Part shown: positions 50,102 to 58,183 of the stretch, one piece after another
Layout of the letters: each line of letters starts with the position of its first letter
Position numbering within the stretch: the stretch's first letter is position 1
NCBI RefSeq assembly: GCF_003609645.1
Contig: NZ_MCIB01000001.1
Coordinates: 310,001 to 374,000, forward strand
Direction: 5' to 3'
Source of the DNA: Thermohalobacter berrensis
Lineage (GTDB): Bacteria > Bacillota > Clostridia > Tissierellales > Thermohalobacteraceae
DNA length: 64,000 bases
Notes under the pieces: model-generated
Told to the model about the DNA's origin: nothing
Databases searched by the model: none
Seen by the model: the letters and a program-made list of their open reading frames with translations, nothing else
Program-made: the position numbers and the translations under genes

Positions 50102-50809
50102 TCATTCATTACATACATTAAAGGCCTTGCTAAGTTTTTTTATAGCTCTTTTTTCTATTCTTGATACATATGACCTCGATATTCCCAACATTTTAGCTAT
50201 TTCTCTTTGTGTTTTACATCCTCCATTAACTAATCCATATCTTAATTCGATAATTTTTTTTTCCCTATCCTTTAAAACTTTACTCATCTTATTATACAGT
50301 TTTTTAACTTGTATTTTTAGATCCACCTCATCAACTACTTCATCAGCGTCAGTACCTAATATATCTATAAGAGTAATTTCATTACCTTCCTTATCTATCC
50401 CAATAGGGTCTTGAAGAGATACTTCTGATTTAGTCTTCTTATTGGCCCTAATACACATTAAAATTTCATTATCTATACATTTAGCTGCATAGGTAGCTAA
50501 ACGTGTACCTTTACTTCTATCAAAAGTTGATATAGCTTTAATAAGACCTATTGTCCCTATAGAAATTAAGTCATCCATATCTCTTCCTGTATTATGATAT
50601 TTTTTTACAATATGAGCTACTAACCTAAGATTTCTCTCAATAAGAACATTTTTTGCCTCTTCATCTCCATTCTCATATAATCTTAGATATTCTTCCTCCT
50701 CCTCAGGGGTTAATGGCTGAGGAAAAGAGTTATTATTTGTAACATAGCCTAAATTAAACAATATAGGCTTTAAAAAAACCTCAGCTACTGCTAGCAGAGC
50801 AGTCCACAT
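50102..50809 (-). CDS. sigK: Sporulation sigma factor SigK (intact)
   Basis: Late mother-cell sigma factor, 235 residues. A hydrophobic pro-sequence (WTALLAVAEVFLKPILFNLG) precedes YVTNNNSFPQPLTPEEEEEY. Region 2 has ERNLRLVAHIVKKYHNTGRD, DLISIGTIGLIKAI and RLATYAAKCIDNEILMCIR. Region 4 has ELRYGLVNGGCKTQREIAKM and ISRSYVSRIEKRA. The pro-sequence implies activation by SpoIVFB downstream of SpoIVB. No skin-type insertion splits the gene. ATG at 50809 lies nine bases after GGAGGTG. The ribosome site lies in an inverted repeat (50816-50871). Confidence 0.95.
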   Translation of the reverse strand: MWTALLAVAEVFLKPILFNLGYVTNNNSFPQPLTPEEEEEYLRLYENGDEEAKNVLIERNLRLVAHIVKKYHNTGRDMDDLISIGTIGLIKAISTFDRSKGTRLATYAAKCIDNEILMCIRANKKTKSEVSLQDPIGIDKEGNEITLIDILGTDADEVVDEVDLKIQVKKLYNKMSKVLKDREKKIIELRYGLVNGGCKTQREIAKMLGISRSYVSRIEKRAIKKLSKAFNVCNE

Positions 50810-50815
50810 TAAAAG

Positions 50816-50871
50816 GCACACCTCCATTATAGGTCATATTAAAGTATATGCGCTACATAATGAAGGTGTGC
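50816..50871 (-). promoter_or_regulatory. Inverted repeat enclosing the sigK ribosome site
   Basis: Arms 50816-50830 and 50857-50871 are 15 bases with one mismatch (G-T in RNA). On the minus strand the 3' arm ATAATGGAGGTGTGC contains the sigK Shine-Dalgarno sequence, and the loop is 26 bases. Transcripts arriving from the penicillin-binding protein gene would mask the site. Those starting in the loop would not. Confidence 0.65.
50843..50871 (-). promoter_or_regulatory. Candidate sigma-E promoter of sigK
   Basis: On the minus strand CATATACT (50843-50850) matches the sigma-E -10 CATACAnT at all but one position. After a 14-base spacer, GCACACC (50865-50871) is a weak -35. The predicted start, near 50836, lies inside the inverted-repeat loop. 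sigK is sigma-E dependent in Bacillus. Confidence 0.45.
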
Positions 50872-50889
50872 AAGTACATTACAATATTT

Positions 50890-52545
50890 TTACCTACCTA
50901 ATTTATATATTTCTCTTGCTATTTTTTCAAATATTGGTGCAGCTGATTTGCCACCTGATAATCCTTCTTCAATAAAAACGGTAATTACATATCTTGGATT
51001 TTTTTTAGGAAAATAGCCAGAAAACCACCCATGTATTGTCTCTTTTTTATTTAATAAAGCTTGGGCTGAACCTGTTTTCCCTGCAGCACCACCAATACCT
51101 TCTAAAGAAATATTCTTTGCTGTTCCTTTAGTTACTACATCTTCCATAAAATCCCTAACAATTAATGAATCAAGGACAGGAATGACCCTTCTTTCATTAT
51201 CCCTTTCAATCCTTTTCACCATATGTCCTTCTTCAGTTACAATCCCTTCAACTATTGATAAATCTTTCTTTATTCCATTATTAGCAATAGTTAACATCAT
51301 ATTTGTAATTTGTAGTGGTGTAGCCTCTATCTTACCTTGACCTATTGATATATTACCAATTGCAGGTCCTAACATCTCATTTCCTTTAGGTAATCTTCCC
51401 TTTACTTCTTCCTTTAATCCAATATCTATTATATTACCAAAGCCAAGCCTCTTAGCCATATCAATTACTTTTTTTGCACCAACTCTCTTACCAAGTTGAA
51501 TAAAAACAGAATTACATGATTCATAAAAGGCTTCTCTTATATCTAATTCTCCATGACCACCATCCTCATAAGAATGGCATGCTATTTTAATACTTCCTAA
51601 TTGCTCATAACCTTTACAGACAAATTTTTCATCCATCGAAACTAAATCATTTTCTAATGCTGCTAATAAAACTACTATTTTAAACAGTGAGCCAGGTGGA
51701 TAAGATATTTGAATTGCCCTATTATATAATTCCATTCTATTACTATCTAAGTACTTCTGTATGTTTCTTTGATCCATATTTGGTCTACTTACCATAGCTA
51801 CAATATCTCCATTTTTAACATTAGCTACTATCACTGCTCCCCTTTTATTTTCTTTATCTATTATATCTTCTACAGCTTTTTGTATATGATAATCTATTGT
51901 TAGCTTAATACTATTAGCATTAACTTTTTTTGCACTTTCAGCATATGTATAACCAATCCCAGGAATAATTCGTTTACTTCCATCTATAGTAACAGATAAA
52001 GCCTTGCTATTATCTATTTTTAAAATATCATCATAAGCACCTTCGATTCCGTACTTTCCAGTATTATTACTTTTCTGGATATATCCGATTACATGAGATA
52101 ATATATTTTTATGTGAATATCTTATTACTTTATCTGTCAAAAAAACTCCTTTTGGTCTTTTATCAACTTCACCATTATTATTTCTTACTGGAATTTCAAT
52201 AATACCTTTAGAGGATTTAATAATCTCTTCTATTTCTTTATGACTATATCCTGAAAGCTCATTTATATAATTGTAAAACTTTTTATCCATAGTAGCTAGA
52301 TTTTTAAATATATATAATGTAGGTACTCTTTCAAAGTTGGTCAGAGGAATTAGGTTTTTATCATATATTAATCCTCTTGATGGATAAAAATTTACTTTCA
52401 TAATCCTTTGGTTCATTGCTGCATTTGTATACTCTTGATGTTTAATTATTTGTATCCAAAATATTCTAATTACTAATAAAATAAAAATAAAAAATGATAA
52501 AAATGCTAAATTCAATAATCTTTTTTCAATTTTTTTATTTTTCAT
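50890..52545 (-). CDS. Class B penicillin-binding protein (PbpI-like)
   Basis: A 551-residue transpeptidase with one N-terminal membrane helix (about 10-32), a PBP dimerisation domain (about 45-220, FYPSRGLIYDKN) and a transpeptidase domain with SYPPGSLFK (active Ser and Lys), SCN in YESCNSVF and KTG in AGKTGSAQ. It is shorter than SpoVD or PBP2x and has no PASTA domains. The yrrL-yrrM-yrrO-udk-yrrR order in Bacillus, where yrrR encodes the sporulation protein PBP4b (PbpI), matches this locus. A sporulation-specific role is therefore likely. Confidence 0.88.
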   Translation of the reverse strand: MKNKKIEKRLLNLAFLSFFIFILLVIRIFWIQIIKHQEYTNAAMNQRIMKVNFYPSRGLIYDKNLIPLTNFERVPTLYIFKNLATMDKKFYNYINELSGYSHKEIEEIIKSSKGIIEIPVRNNNGEVDKRPKGVFLTDKVIRYSHKNILSHVIGYIQKSNNTGKYGIEGAYDDILKIDNSKALSVTIDGSKRIIPGIGYTYAESAKKVNANSIKLTIDYHIQKAVEDIIDKENKRGAVIVANVKNGDIVAMVSRPNMDQRNIQKYLDSNRMELYNRAIQISYPPGSLFKIVVLLAALENDLVSMDEKFVCKGYEQLGSIKIACHSYEDGGHGELDIREAFYESCNSVFIQLGKRVGAKKVIDMAKRLGFGNIIDIGLKEEVKGRLPKGNEMLGPAIGNISIGQGKIEATPLQITNMMLTIANNGIKKDLSIVEGIVTEEGHMVKRIERDNERRVIPVLDSLIVRDFMEDVVTKGTAKNISLEGIGGAAGKTGSAQALLNKKETIHGWFSGYFPKKNPRYVITVFIEEGLSGGKSAAPIFEKIAREIYKLGR

Positions 52546-52551
52546 TATAAA

Positions 52552-52605
52552 ATACCTCCAATAGATGTTCTCATTACCATTATTCCCAACATCTATTGGA
52601 GGTAT
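52552..52605 (-). promoter_or_regulatory. Perfect 18-bp inverted repeat enclosing the PBP ribosome site
   Basis: Arms 52552-52569 and 52588-52605 are perfectly complementary over 18 bases with an 18-base loop. On the minus strand the 3' arm AACATCTATTGGAGGTAT contains the GGAGG of the penicillin-binding protein gene. The hairpin starts three bases after the udk stop. Only a weak T stretch follows, so simple termination is less likely than ribosome-site masking. Confidence 0.7.
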
Positions 52606-52607
52606 AA
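52579..52607 (-). promoter_or_regulatory. Candidate forespore-type promoter of the PBP gene
   Basis: On the minus strand TTATA (52603-52607), 15 bases, GGGAATAAT (52579-52587) resembles the sigma-F pattern GYATA/GGnnAnAnT: the -10 is complete and the -35 has one mismatch. A sigma-A reading TTATAC/AATAAT with 17-base spacing overlaps it. Either start would fall in the hairpin loop. Confidence 0.35.
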
Positions 52608-53249
52608 TTACATACTTTGTTTTTGTGCAATTATAGATTTTACTTTTGTTACCATCAAATCTATAGCTACTTTGTTATAGCCTCCCTCTGGAATTATTAT
52701 ATCAGCATACTTTTTACTTGGTTCAACAAATTGAAGGTGAGCAGGTCTTACAGTTGTTAAGTACTGTTCAATTACTGATTCTAGAGTTCTACCTCTTTCC
52801 CTTATATCTCTAATAATCCTTCTTATAATTCTAATATCAGGGTCAGTATCAACATATATTTTTATATCTAATAAATCTCTTACCCTTTCATCATCTAAAA
52901 TTAAAATTCCTTCTACAATAATTATATCCTTAGGTTCTACAGTTATTGTTTCTTTTTTTCTATTATGTATTTCAAAGTCATATATAGGTTTTTCAATTTT
53001 TTTACCATCTATTAAATCTTTTAAATGCTCAATTAATAAATCATTATCAAAAGCTAAAGGATGATCATAATTAGTTTTTGTCCTTTCTTCGAATGACAAA
53101 TGACTTTGTTCTTTATAGTAAGAATCTTGTTCTATTATCACAATATTCTTTTCTGGAAGTGACTTGAAGATCTCTTTAGCTACAGTACTTTTCCCAGAAC
53201 CGGTGCCACCCGTTATTCCTATTAGAATTGGTTTATTCATGTACATCAT
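52608..53249 (-). CDS. udk: Uridine kinase
   Basis: Salvage enzyme phosphorylating uridine and cytidine. The 213-residue protein has Walker [47 protein letters not shown] and the lid segment [20 protein letters not shown]. The start overlaps the stop of the U32 gene (ATGA). ATG at 53240 is an alternative with AGGA nine bases before it. Its place next to trmR/yrrO is conserved in Bacillus and Clostridia. Confidence 0.95.
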   Translation of the reverse strand: MMYMNKPILIGITGGTGSGKSTVAKEIFKSLPEKNIVIIEQDSYYKEQSHLSFEERTKTNYDHPLAFDNDLLIEHLKDLIDGKKIEKPIYDFEIHNRKKETITVEPKDIIIVEGILILDDERVRDLLDIKIYVDTDPDIRIIRRIIRDIRERGRTLESVIEQYLTTVRPAHLQFVEPSKKYADIIIPEGGYNKVAIDLMVTKVKSIIAQKQSM

Positions 53250-54475
53250 TCCTTTCTCGGTTTCCTAATTATGTCCCAAGGTCTTACGGGCTTTACAGTT
53301 TTAATTTTAATAATTTGTTGAGGATGAGGGGCTACATCAATTTCATTACCCTTTTCATCCCACATCTGTTCTATCTTTTGACTAAAATGTTCCCTATTTG
53401 GTCCAAAAATCTCAATATCATCACCTACAAACATTCTGTTCCTTTGTTCTACCGTCGCAATTGAAGTTTCATTATTATAATCTAAAATTAGACCTGTAAA
53501 ATCATAGGTTCTTATGTATGAACTACTGGTATAAACCTGCTCTGTTTCCTTAGGTTTTCCAAAATAAAATCCTGTAGTAAAATCTCTATGACTAGCCTTC
53601 TTAATTTCCTCAAGCCATATATCATTATAAACATAATTATTTGAATTATCAAGATATTCATCAATAACCATTCTATATGCTCTTACTACTGTAGCAACAT
53701 AATAAGCACTTTTCATTCTTCCCTCTATTTTAAAGCTTGAAATTCCAGCTTCAATAAGCTGTGGTATGTGCTTTAACATACACAAATCCTTAGAGTTAAA
53801 TATGTAGGTTCCCCTTTCATCTTCTACAACTGGGAAGTATTCACCTGGTCTTTTTTCTTCCATAAGAAAATATTTCCATCTACATGGATGAGCACATTCC
53901 CCTCTATTAGCATCTCTATGTGCCATATAATTACTTAAAAGACATCTCCCCGAGTAAGATATGCACATAGCACCATGTACAAAAGCTTCAACTTCTAAAT
54001 CTTCAGGTGTTTTAGCAATAATTTCTTTAATTTCATTTAATGATAACTCTCTAGCAGTAATAATACGCTTAATACCTTGATTATACCAAAATTTAGCTGA
54101 TTTATAATTAGTAGTATTAGCTTGGGTGCTTAGATGTATTTCTAGATTCGGCGCATTTTCTTTAACAATAGAAAGCACTCCAGGATCTGATATTATGACT
54201 GCATCTACCCCTAATTCATCAAGTTCTTTAACATATTCAGGTAAATCATTTAAATCTTCATTATGAGGGATTATATTTAGTGTTACATAAACCTTTTTAC
54301 CTCTTTCATGAGCAAATTTTAATCCTTCTTTCATCTGGTCAATTGTAAAATTCTTTGCACTTGCTCTTAACCCAAACTTTTTTCCTCCTATATATACTGC
54401 ATCTGCACCATAAATTATTGCCATTTTTAATTTTTCAAGATTTCCTGCTGGAGCTAATAATTCAGGTTTTTTCAT
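53246..54475 (-). CDS. trhP: U32 family tRNA hydroxylation protein (TrhP/YrrO)
   Basis: A 409-residue U32 'peptidase' family member. It starts [17 protein letters not shown], has [16 protein letters not shown], the U32 signature with [19 protein letters not shown], and four Cys (C near SGRC, GECAHPC) that could hold an Fe-S cluster. In Escherichia and Bacillus, TrhP/YrrO takes part in forming 5-hydroxyuridine at tRNA position 34. The next gene, trmR, methylates that product. The ATG has GGAGG seven bases upstream and overlaps the trmR stop. Confidence 0.88.
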   Translation of the reverse strand: MKKPELLAPAGNLEKLKMAIIYGADAVYIGGKKFGLRASAKNFTIDQMKEGLKFAHERGKKVYVTLNIIPHNEDLNDLPEYVKELDELGVDAVIISDPGVLSIVKENAPNLEIHLSTQANTTNYKSAKFWYNQGIKRIITARELSLNEIKEIIAKTPEDLEVEAFVHGAMCISYSGRCLLSNYMAHRDANRGECAHPCRWKYFLMEEKRPGEYFPVVEDERGTYIFNSKDLCMLKHIPQLIEAGISSFKIEGRMKSAYYVATVVRAYRMVIDEYLDNSNNYVYNDIWLEEIKKASHRDFTTGFYFGKPKETEQVYTSSSYIRTYDFTGLILDYNNETSIATVEQRNRMFVGDDIEIFGPNREHFSQKIEQMWDEKGNEIDVAPHPQQIIKIKTVKPVRPWDIIRKPRKE

Positions 54476-55131
54476 TGGTTTTCCTCCTTTTTATATGTTA
54501 AAGCTACACCATCGCCAATAGGAATAATGCTAGTTTCAAGATTCGGTTTGTTAGAAATATATCGTAGGTACTCCCTCATTCTTTTTACAATAGTCTTCTT
54601 ACGCCTTATTACTAAATCATCATTTGCCACCATACCTCTAAATAAGACATTATCTGAAACTAGTATTCCTCCATCAACTAAATTGTTTATACAATAGGGC
54701 AAAAACTCTTTGTATTTTCCCTTTGCTGCATCTAAAAATATAAAATCAAATTTTTTGTTTAATGTTGGCAAGATATCTAGAGCATCTCCATTTAATATTT
54801 TAATTTTTTTATCAAAGCCTTTATTTTTAATGTTTTCACTTGCTATTTTAACCATATCATCTCTTCTTTCAATAGTTATTATATTTCCATAATTATCCAT
54901 GGATTCAGCCATAACAATAGCAGAATATCCAATAGCAGTACCAACTTCAAGGATATTTTTCGGCTTTTTAATCATTATTAATACCTTTAATAATTGTGCT
55001 ACCTCTGGATGAACTATCGGTATATGATTTTCCTCAGCATAAACTTCAAGATCTTTTAAGAAGTGAGGTGTTTCGGGAAGAAGATCCCTAATATAGCTTT
55101 CTATATAATCTCTATTTATGTTACCCATCAT
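54472..55131 (-). CDS. trmR: tRNA 5-hydroxyuridine methyltransferase (YrrM)
   Basis: A 219-residue SAM-dependent O-methyltransferase that makes 5-methoxyuridine in the wobble position of tRNA in Bacillus. It has SAM motif ILEVGTAIGYSAIVMAE, a divalent-metal/acid site FIFLDAAKGKY and VSDNVLFRG, all typical of the catechol-OMT-like family. It is translationally coupled to the U32 gene, whose product provides the hydroxylated substrate. AAGGAGAG precedes tandem ATG codons. Confidence 0.9.
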   Translation of the reverse strand: MMGNINRDYIESYIRDLLPETPHFLKDLEVYAEENHIPIVHPEVAQLLKVLIMIKKPKNILEVGTAIGYSAIVMAESMDNYGNIITIERRDDMVKIASENIKNKGFDKKIKILNGDALDILPTLNKKFDFIFLDAAKGKYKEFLPYCINNLVDGGILVSDNVLFRGMVANDDLVIRRKKTIVKRMREYLRYISNKPNLETSIIPIGDGVALTYKKEENQ

Positions 55132-55159
55132 AATCTCTCCTTACTTACAATGTTGCAAA

Positions 55160-55193
55160 AATAATACGTGGTTATCTTATACCACGTATTATT
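55160..55193 (-). terminator. Terminator of mltG
   Basis: Perfect 13-base stem AATAATACGTGGT/ACCACGTATTATT with an eight-base loop, followed by TTTTG on the minus strand, 17 bases after the mltG stop. Confidence 0.82.
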
Positions 55194-55210
55194 TAGTAAT
55201 TATACTATAA

Positions 55211-56230
55211 TTATTTCTTATTTTTTGCATTAATATGTTCCTTTAAACTTTTAGTAAAGGTATGGGACCCATCACCATTTGATACAAAAAATAGATAGTC
55301 TACTTCTGCAGGTTTTAAAGCTGCTTCTATTGACATACTTCCTGGTGAAGCGATAGGCCCTGGAGGTAAACCATTATATAAATAGGTATTATATTTAGAG
55401 TCAATTTTCAAATCATCATAAGTCAAGTTCTGCTTTCTTTCTCCTAAAACATACTGTACAGTAGCACAAGATTGTAAGTACCAACCTTTGTTTAGTCTAT
55501 TATAAAATACTGCTGATATTAGCTTTCTTTCACTATCAAGTTTACCTTCCCTTTCTATGATAGAAGCTAAAGTTATAATTTCATGTAATGAAAGTGTAGA
55601 TTTTTTAATTTCTTTTTTTATTAATGTTTGGTATACTTCATCAAATCTATCTAGCATCTTTTTAATAATTTCTTCTTCCTTAGAATCTTTAAATACCTCA
55701 TATGTATCAGGAAAAAGATAGCCTTCTAATGATATATTTTGAGGTATTTTTTTAAGAAATTCATATTCATTAGAAAAATTACTAACTTTAGAAGTTAAAT
55801 CTAAAAATACTTTTCTATTAACTAAACCTAGATTTGCTAATCTATCTGCAATTTCTTTAAGTTCATAGCCTTCTGGAATAGTAAAGGTTACTGTTTCTTT
55901 ATCTGTATCTCCTTTTGCTATTTTATATAGTATTTCTGTCATTGACATTCCACTATTCAAACTATATTTACCTGCCTTTAATTTACCATCCTTACCCTCT
56001 TTTTTGGCAAGAATTTTAAAAATTAATTTACTGCTTATTAATTTATTTTCATTTAATAAATTTGCTATATCATTAGTTGTACTTCCTTTAGGAATTACTA
56101 TCTTCTTTTCTACAATATTATATGGATCAACAGGTTTAATTTGACTATTAAAATATGAAAAACCTAATACACCACATGTTATTAATAATATGAATGAAAA
56201 TAATATCAATTTTTTTAGGGTCTTTGCCAC
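55211..56230 (-). CDS. mltG: Endolytic murein transglycosylase MltG
   Basis: Membrane-anchored lytic transglycosylase that cuts nascent glycan strands. The 339 residues have one N-terminal helix (about 9-28), a LysM-like domain (IVIPKGSTTNDIANLLNENK) and the YceG catalytic domain with the Glu of ASIIEREGKLDSERKLISA, VFYNRL, and TYLYNGLPPGPIASPG. The start is GTG with AGGGGG seven bases before it. The yrrL-yrrM-yrrO-udk order of Bacillus is preserved. Confidence 0.94.
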   Translation of the reverse strand: MAKTLKKLILFSFILLITCGVLGFSYFNSQIKPVDPYNIVEKKIVIPKGSTTNDIANLLNENKLISSKLIFKILAKKEGKDGKLKAGKYSLNSGMSMTEILYKIAKGDTDKETVTFTIPEGYELKEIADRLANLGLVNRKVFLDLTSKVSNFSNEYEFLKKIPQNISLEGYLFPDTYEVFKDSKEEEIIKKMLDRFDEVYQTLIKKEIKKSTLSLHEIITLASIIEREGKLDSERKLISAVFYNRLNKGWYLQSCATVQYVLGERKQNLTYDDLKIDSKYNTYLYNGLPPGPIASPGSMSIEAALKPAEVDYLFFVSNGDGSHTFTKSLKEHINAKNKK

Positions 56231-56267
56231 AAATTTTCCCCCTTTTTGTCAAAATGTTGCTTATATC

Positions 56268-56296
56268 ATTATATAACTTAACTTAATTTTTTACAA
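56268..56296 (-). promoter_or_regulatory. Sigma-A promoter of mltG
   Basis: On the minus strand TTGTAA (56291-56296), 17 bases, TATAAT (56268-56273), about 40 bases before the GTG start, downstream of the queT terminator. Confidence 0.72.
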
Positions 56297-56314
56297 GTTA
56301 GTACAAAAATATTT

Positions 56315-56337
56315 AAGCCCAGCTTCAAGCTGGACTT
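56315..56337 (-). terminator. Terminator of queT
   Basis: A 9-base stem AAGTCCAGC/GCTGGGCTT with one G-T pair and loop TTGAA, overlapping the queT stop codon and followed by AAATATTTTTG on the minus strand. Confidence 0.8.
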
Positions 56338-56806
56338 ATTTTTTAATCCTATTAAATGCATATAGTGCAATATTTCCAAATAATCCTACGGCAATTAACT
56401 CACCTGCCGCTATGCTCAATGCAGTTAGATGATATGGAAAATTTGTAAAATAAGAAACCCAAATTCCAACAATTAACCCATTTAAAATTACAGGTGGCAA
56501 AGTTCCCAATATTTTGTTTGGCATTTTACTTGTTAAGTATGCTGCAATCAAAGTAACCAAACTACCACCAATTACATCTATCAATCCAAATGGAGCAAAG
56601 AAAGTTAATATAAAATTCGCAACAAAACAACCAATAAATAATCCAGGAATTGCAGCTGATTCTACCAATGGAAGTAATGCTAATGCTTCTGCAACTCTAA
56701 CCTGTACTGGTCCAAAAGCTAAAGTTCCAAATGGAATTTCTAAAGCTACTAAAATAACATAAAGTGCAGCAATTAATCCTGCTTTTGCTAAGTATTTTGT
56801 ATTCAT
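56336..56806 (-). CDS. queT: QueT family ECF transporter substrate-binding subunit
   Basis: A 156-residue membrane protein with about five helices. It starts KYLAKAGLIAALYVILVALE and has AFGPVQVRVAEALALLPLVE, PFGLIDVIGGSLVTLIAA and a final ELIAVGLFGNIALYAFNR, all features of QueT, the S component for queuosine precursors. No preQ1 riboswitch is seen in the 24 bases between it and ylbF, so it must be controlled with ylbF or not by preQ1. The energy-coupling ATPases are not encoded nearby. Confidence 0.85.
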   Translation of the reverse strand: MNTKYLAKAGLIAALYVILVALEIPFGTLAFGPVQVRVAEALALLPLVESAAIPGLFIGCFVANFILTFFAPFGLIDVIGGSLVTLIAAYLTSKMPNKILGTLPPVILNGLIVGIWVSYFTNFPYHLTALSIAAGELIAVGLFGNIALYAFNRIKK

Positions 56807-56830
56807 TTTTATCCTCCTGTTTTTAATTTA

Positions 56831-57178
56831 TTATTTATCGTTTACTCCTAAATCTACATCAAGTGTATCTCCTAATATTTTGTATATATCATTCATCATC
56901 TGAGCAAATCTCATTTCAGCAGCAAAAAATTCATTAATAACCGGATTTGAAGTTACTACTTCCTCAAGTTTCTTAAACTTTTCAATTTTTTCTTCATCAA
57001 CTTTTTTGCCGCCCATTTGAGCCATTTGTATTTCCATTGCTTTACTTCTAAAATCTTGTACCATTTCTTTTAATTTAGTATTCTTCAAAACCTCTCTTTG
57101 TCTTCTCACATATTCTTTGTATTCATTTGAATTTTTGATAGCTCTTGCTAAACTATGAGCTTCATCATAAACATTCAT
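56831..57178 (-). CDS. YlbF family regulator
   Basis: A 115-residue helical protein of the YlbF/YmcA (DUF964) family. It has ARAIKNSNEYKEYVRRQREV, QMAQMGGKKVDEEKIEKF and NPVINEFFAAEMRFAQMMND. In Bacillus, YlbF with YmcA and YaaT forms the Fe-S Y-complex that affects RNase Y and sporulation. This single-copy type may be the RicA/RicF-like member or only a paralogue. ATG at 57178 has GGGAGGG six bases upstream. It is cotranscribed with queT. Confidence 0.82.
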   Translation of the reverse strand: MNVYDEAHSLARAIKNSNEYKEYVRRQREVLKNTKLKEMVQDFRSKAMEIQMAQMGGKKVDEEKIEKFKKLEEVVTSNPVINEFFAAEMRFAQMMNDIYKILGDTLDVDLGVNDK

Positions 57179-57235
57179 AAATATCCCTCCCATTATTTTA
57201 TTTTATGTAATAATTAATAAACCGTTATTTCAATT

Positions 57236-57826
57236 TTATAAATTTATTAACATTGGTACTAAAATAGGTACTAATGACGAAAGAACTACACCAGTAATAA
57301 ATGCAATTATTGAAATTTCAGGATTTGTTGCTTTCGAAATTATAGGAAGAGATGTATCCATAGCTGTAGCTCCTGCAGGTGCTACGCTTTCAACATCACC
57401 GATATATTTAGCTATAATTGGGATAAAGATAATTGCTAAAATCTCTCTAACTACATTTGAAATAAAGGCTAATGCACTTAATTCAGTAGAATATTCAGAT
57501 AAAAGCATAGCAGAAAGAGAATACCATCCAAAACCTGCACCAACTGCACTTGATTCATTAACAGGTAGTCCAACAAAAAAACCTGCAATTACACTTCCAC
57601 TTATACTACCAATAATTATCATAATAGGAATTAATAAAACTTTTAACCCTATTTTCTTAATATCATTAAAAACACCTTTATTTCTACCTATATCTATTCC
57701 AACAAAAAATAATAGTAAACATAGGCCAAAATCAATAATTATATCTGTATAATTAAATATATACTCAGGCATTAAAAGTCCCATAGTAATACCTAAAACC
57801 ACAGACACTATTATACTAAGACTCAC
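57236..57826 (-). CDS. LysO family lysine exporter, C-terminal subunit
   Basis: A 196-residue membrane protein corresponding to the C-terminal part of the lysine exporter LysO (YbjE, DUF340). It has FGLCLLLFFVGIDIGRNKG, VGLPVNESSAVGAGFGWYSL, LISNVVREILAIIFIPIIAK and VAPAGATAMDTSLPII. The N-terminal part is a separate gene just upstream that overlaps by 11 bases. In Escherichia the two are fused. The split form is common in Clostridia. Confidence 0.85.
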   Translation of the reverse strand: MSLSIIVSVVLGITMGLLMPEYIFNYTDIIIDFGLCLLLFFVGIDIGRNKGVFNDIKKIGLKVLLIPIMIIIGSISGSVIAGFFVGLPVNESSAVGAGFGWYSLSAMLLSEYSTELSALAFISNVVREILAIIFIPIIAKYIGDVESVAPAGATAMDTSLPIISKATNPEISIIAFITGVVLSSLVPILVPMLINL

Positions 57827-58127
57827 GGCAATTTTTCACCTCTTTACTCTTCTTAAATACAATATCTTTAACTAACTTTACTAAAAATACACTAAGAACT
57901 ATTCCTAGTATAGAAATCAATATAGCTTTAAATCCAAGTTTTAAAAAATTTGAAACCACTCTATCATCAATACCTATACGTATTCCCATTATGAATAATA
58001 GGAATAATAAACAGACTTTTTGAATTTTGTCTAAACTATTACCAATTTTTTTGTTTATAATATTTTTACTTCCTATAATTACACCTATTAATAGAATTAT
58101 TAAATATAATGCTAACCTAAACCCCAT
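57816..58127 (-). CDS. LysO family exporter, N-terminal subunit
   Basis: A 103-residue protein with three membrane helices (LALYLIILLIGVIIGSKNI, KVCLLFLLFIMGIRIG and FKAILISILGIVLSVFLV), equal to the N-terminal part of LysO. It overlaps the C-terminal subunit gene by 11 bases, so the two chains are likely made in equal amounts and assemble together. AGGGGAG lies seven bases before the ATG. Confidence 0.82.
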   Translation of the reverse strand: MGFRLALYLIILLIGVIIGSKNIINKKIGNSLDKIQKVCLLFLLFIMGIRIGIDDRVVSNFLKLGFKAILISILGIVLSVFLVKLVKDIVFKKSKEVKNCRES

Positions 58128-58148
58128 GAAAAACTCCCCTTATCTAAA

Positions 58149-58180
58149 TAGAAGTCGCAGCATCTAGACTACGACTTCTA
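58149..58180 (-). terminator. Possible terminator of rnj
   Basis: A 9-base stem TAGAAGTCG/CGACTTCTA with a 14-base loop, four bases after the RNase J stop. The following minus-strand sequence (TTTAGATAA) is only weakly T-rich, so read-through into the lysO genes is possible. Confidence 0.55.
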
Positions 58181-58183
58181 AGT

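Noticed and set aside
50102-50809. A skin-type prophage insertion in sigK
   Set aside because: The reading frame is complete from pro-sequence to region 4.
56807-56830. A preQ1 riboswitch before queT
   Set aside because: Only 24 bases separate queT from the ylbF stop, with no C-rich aptamer.
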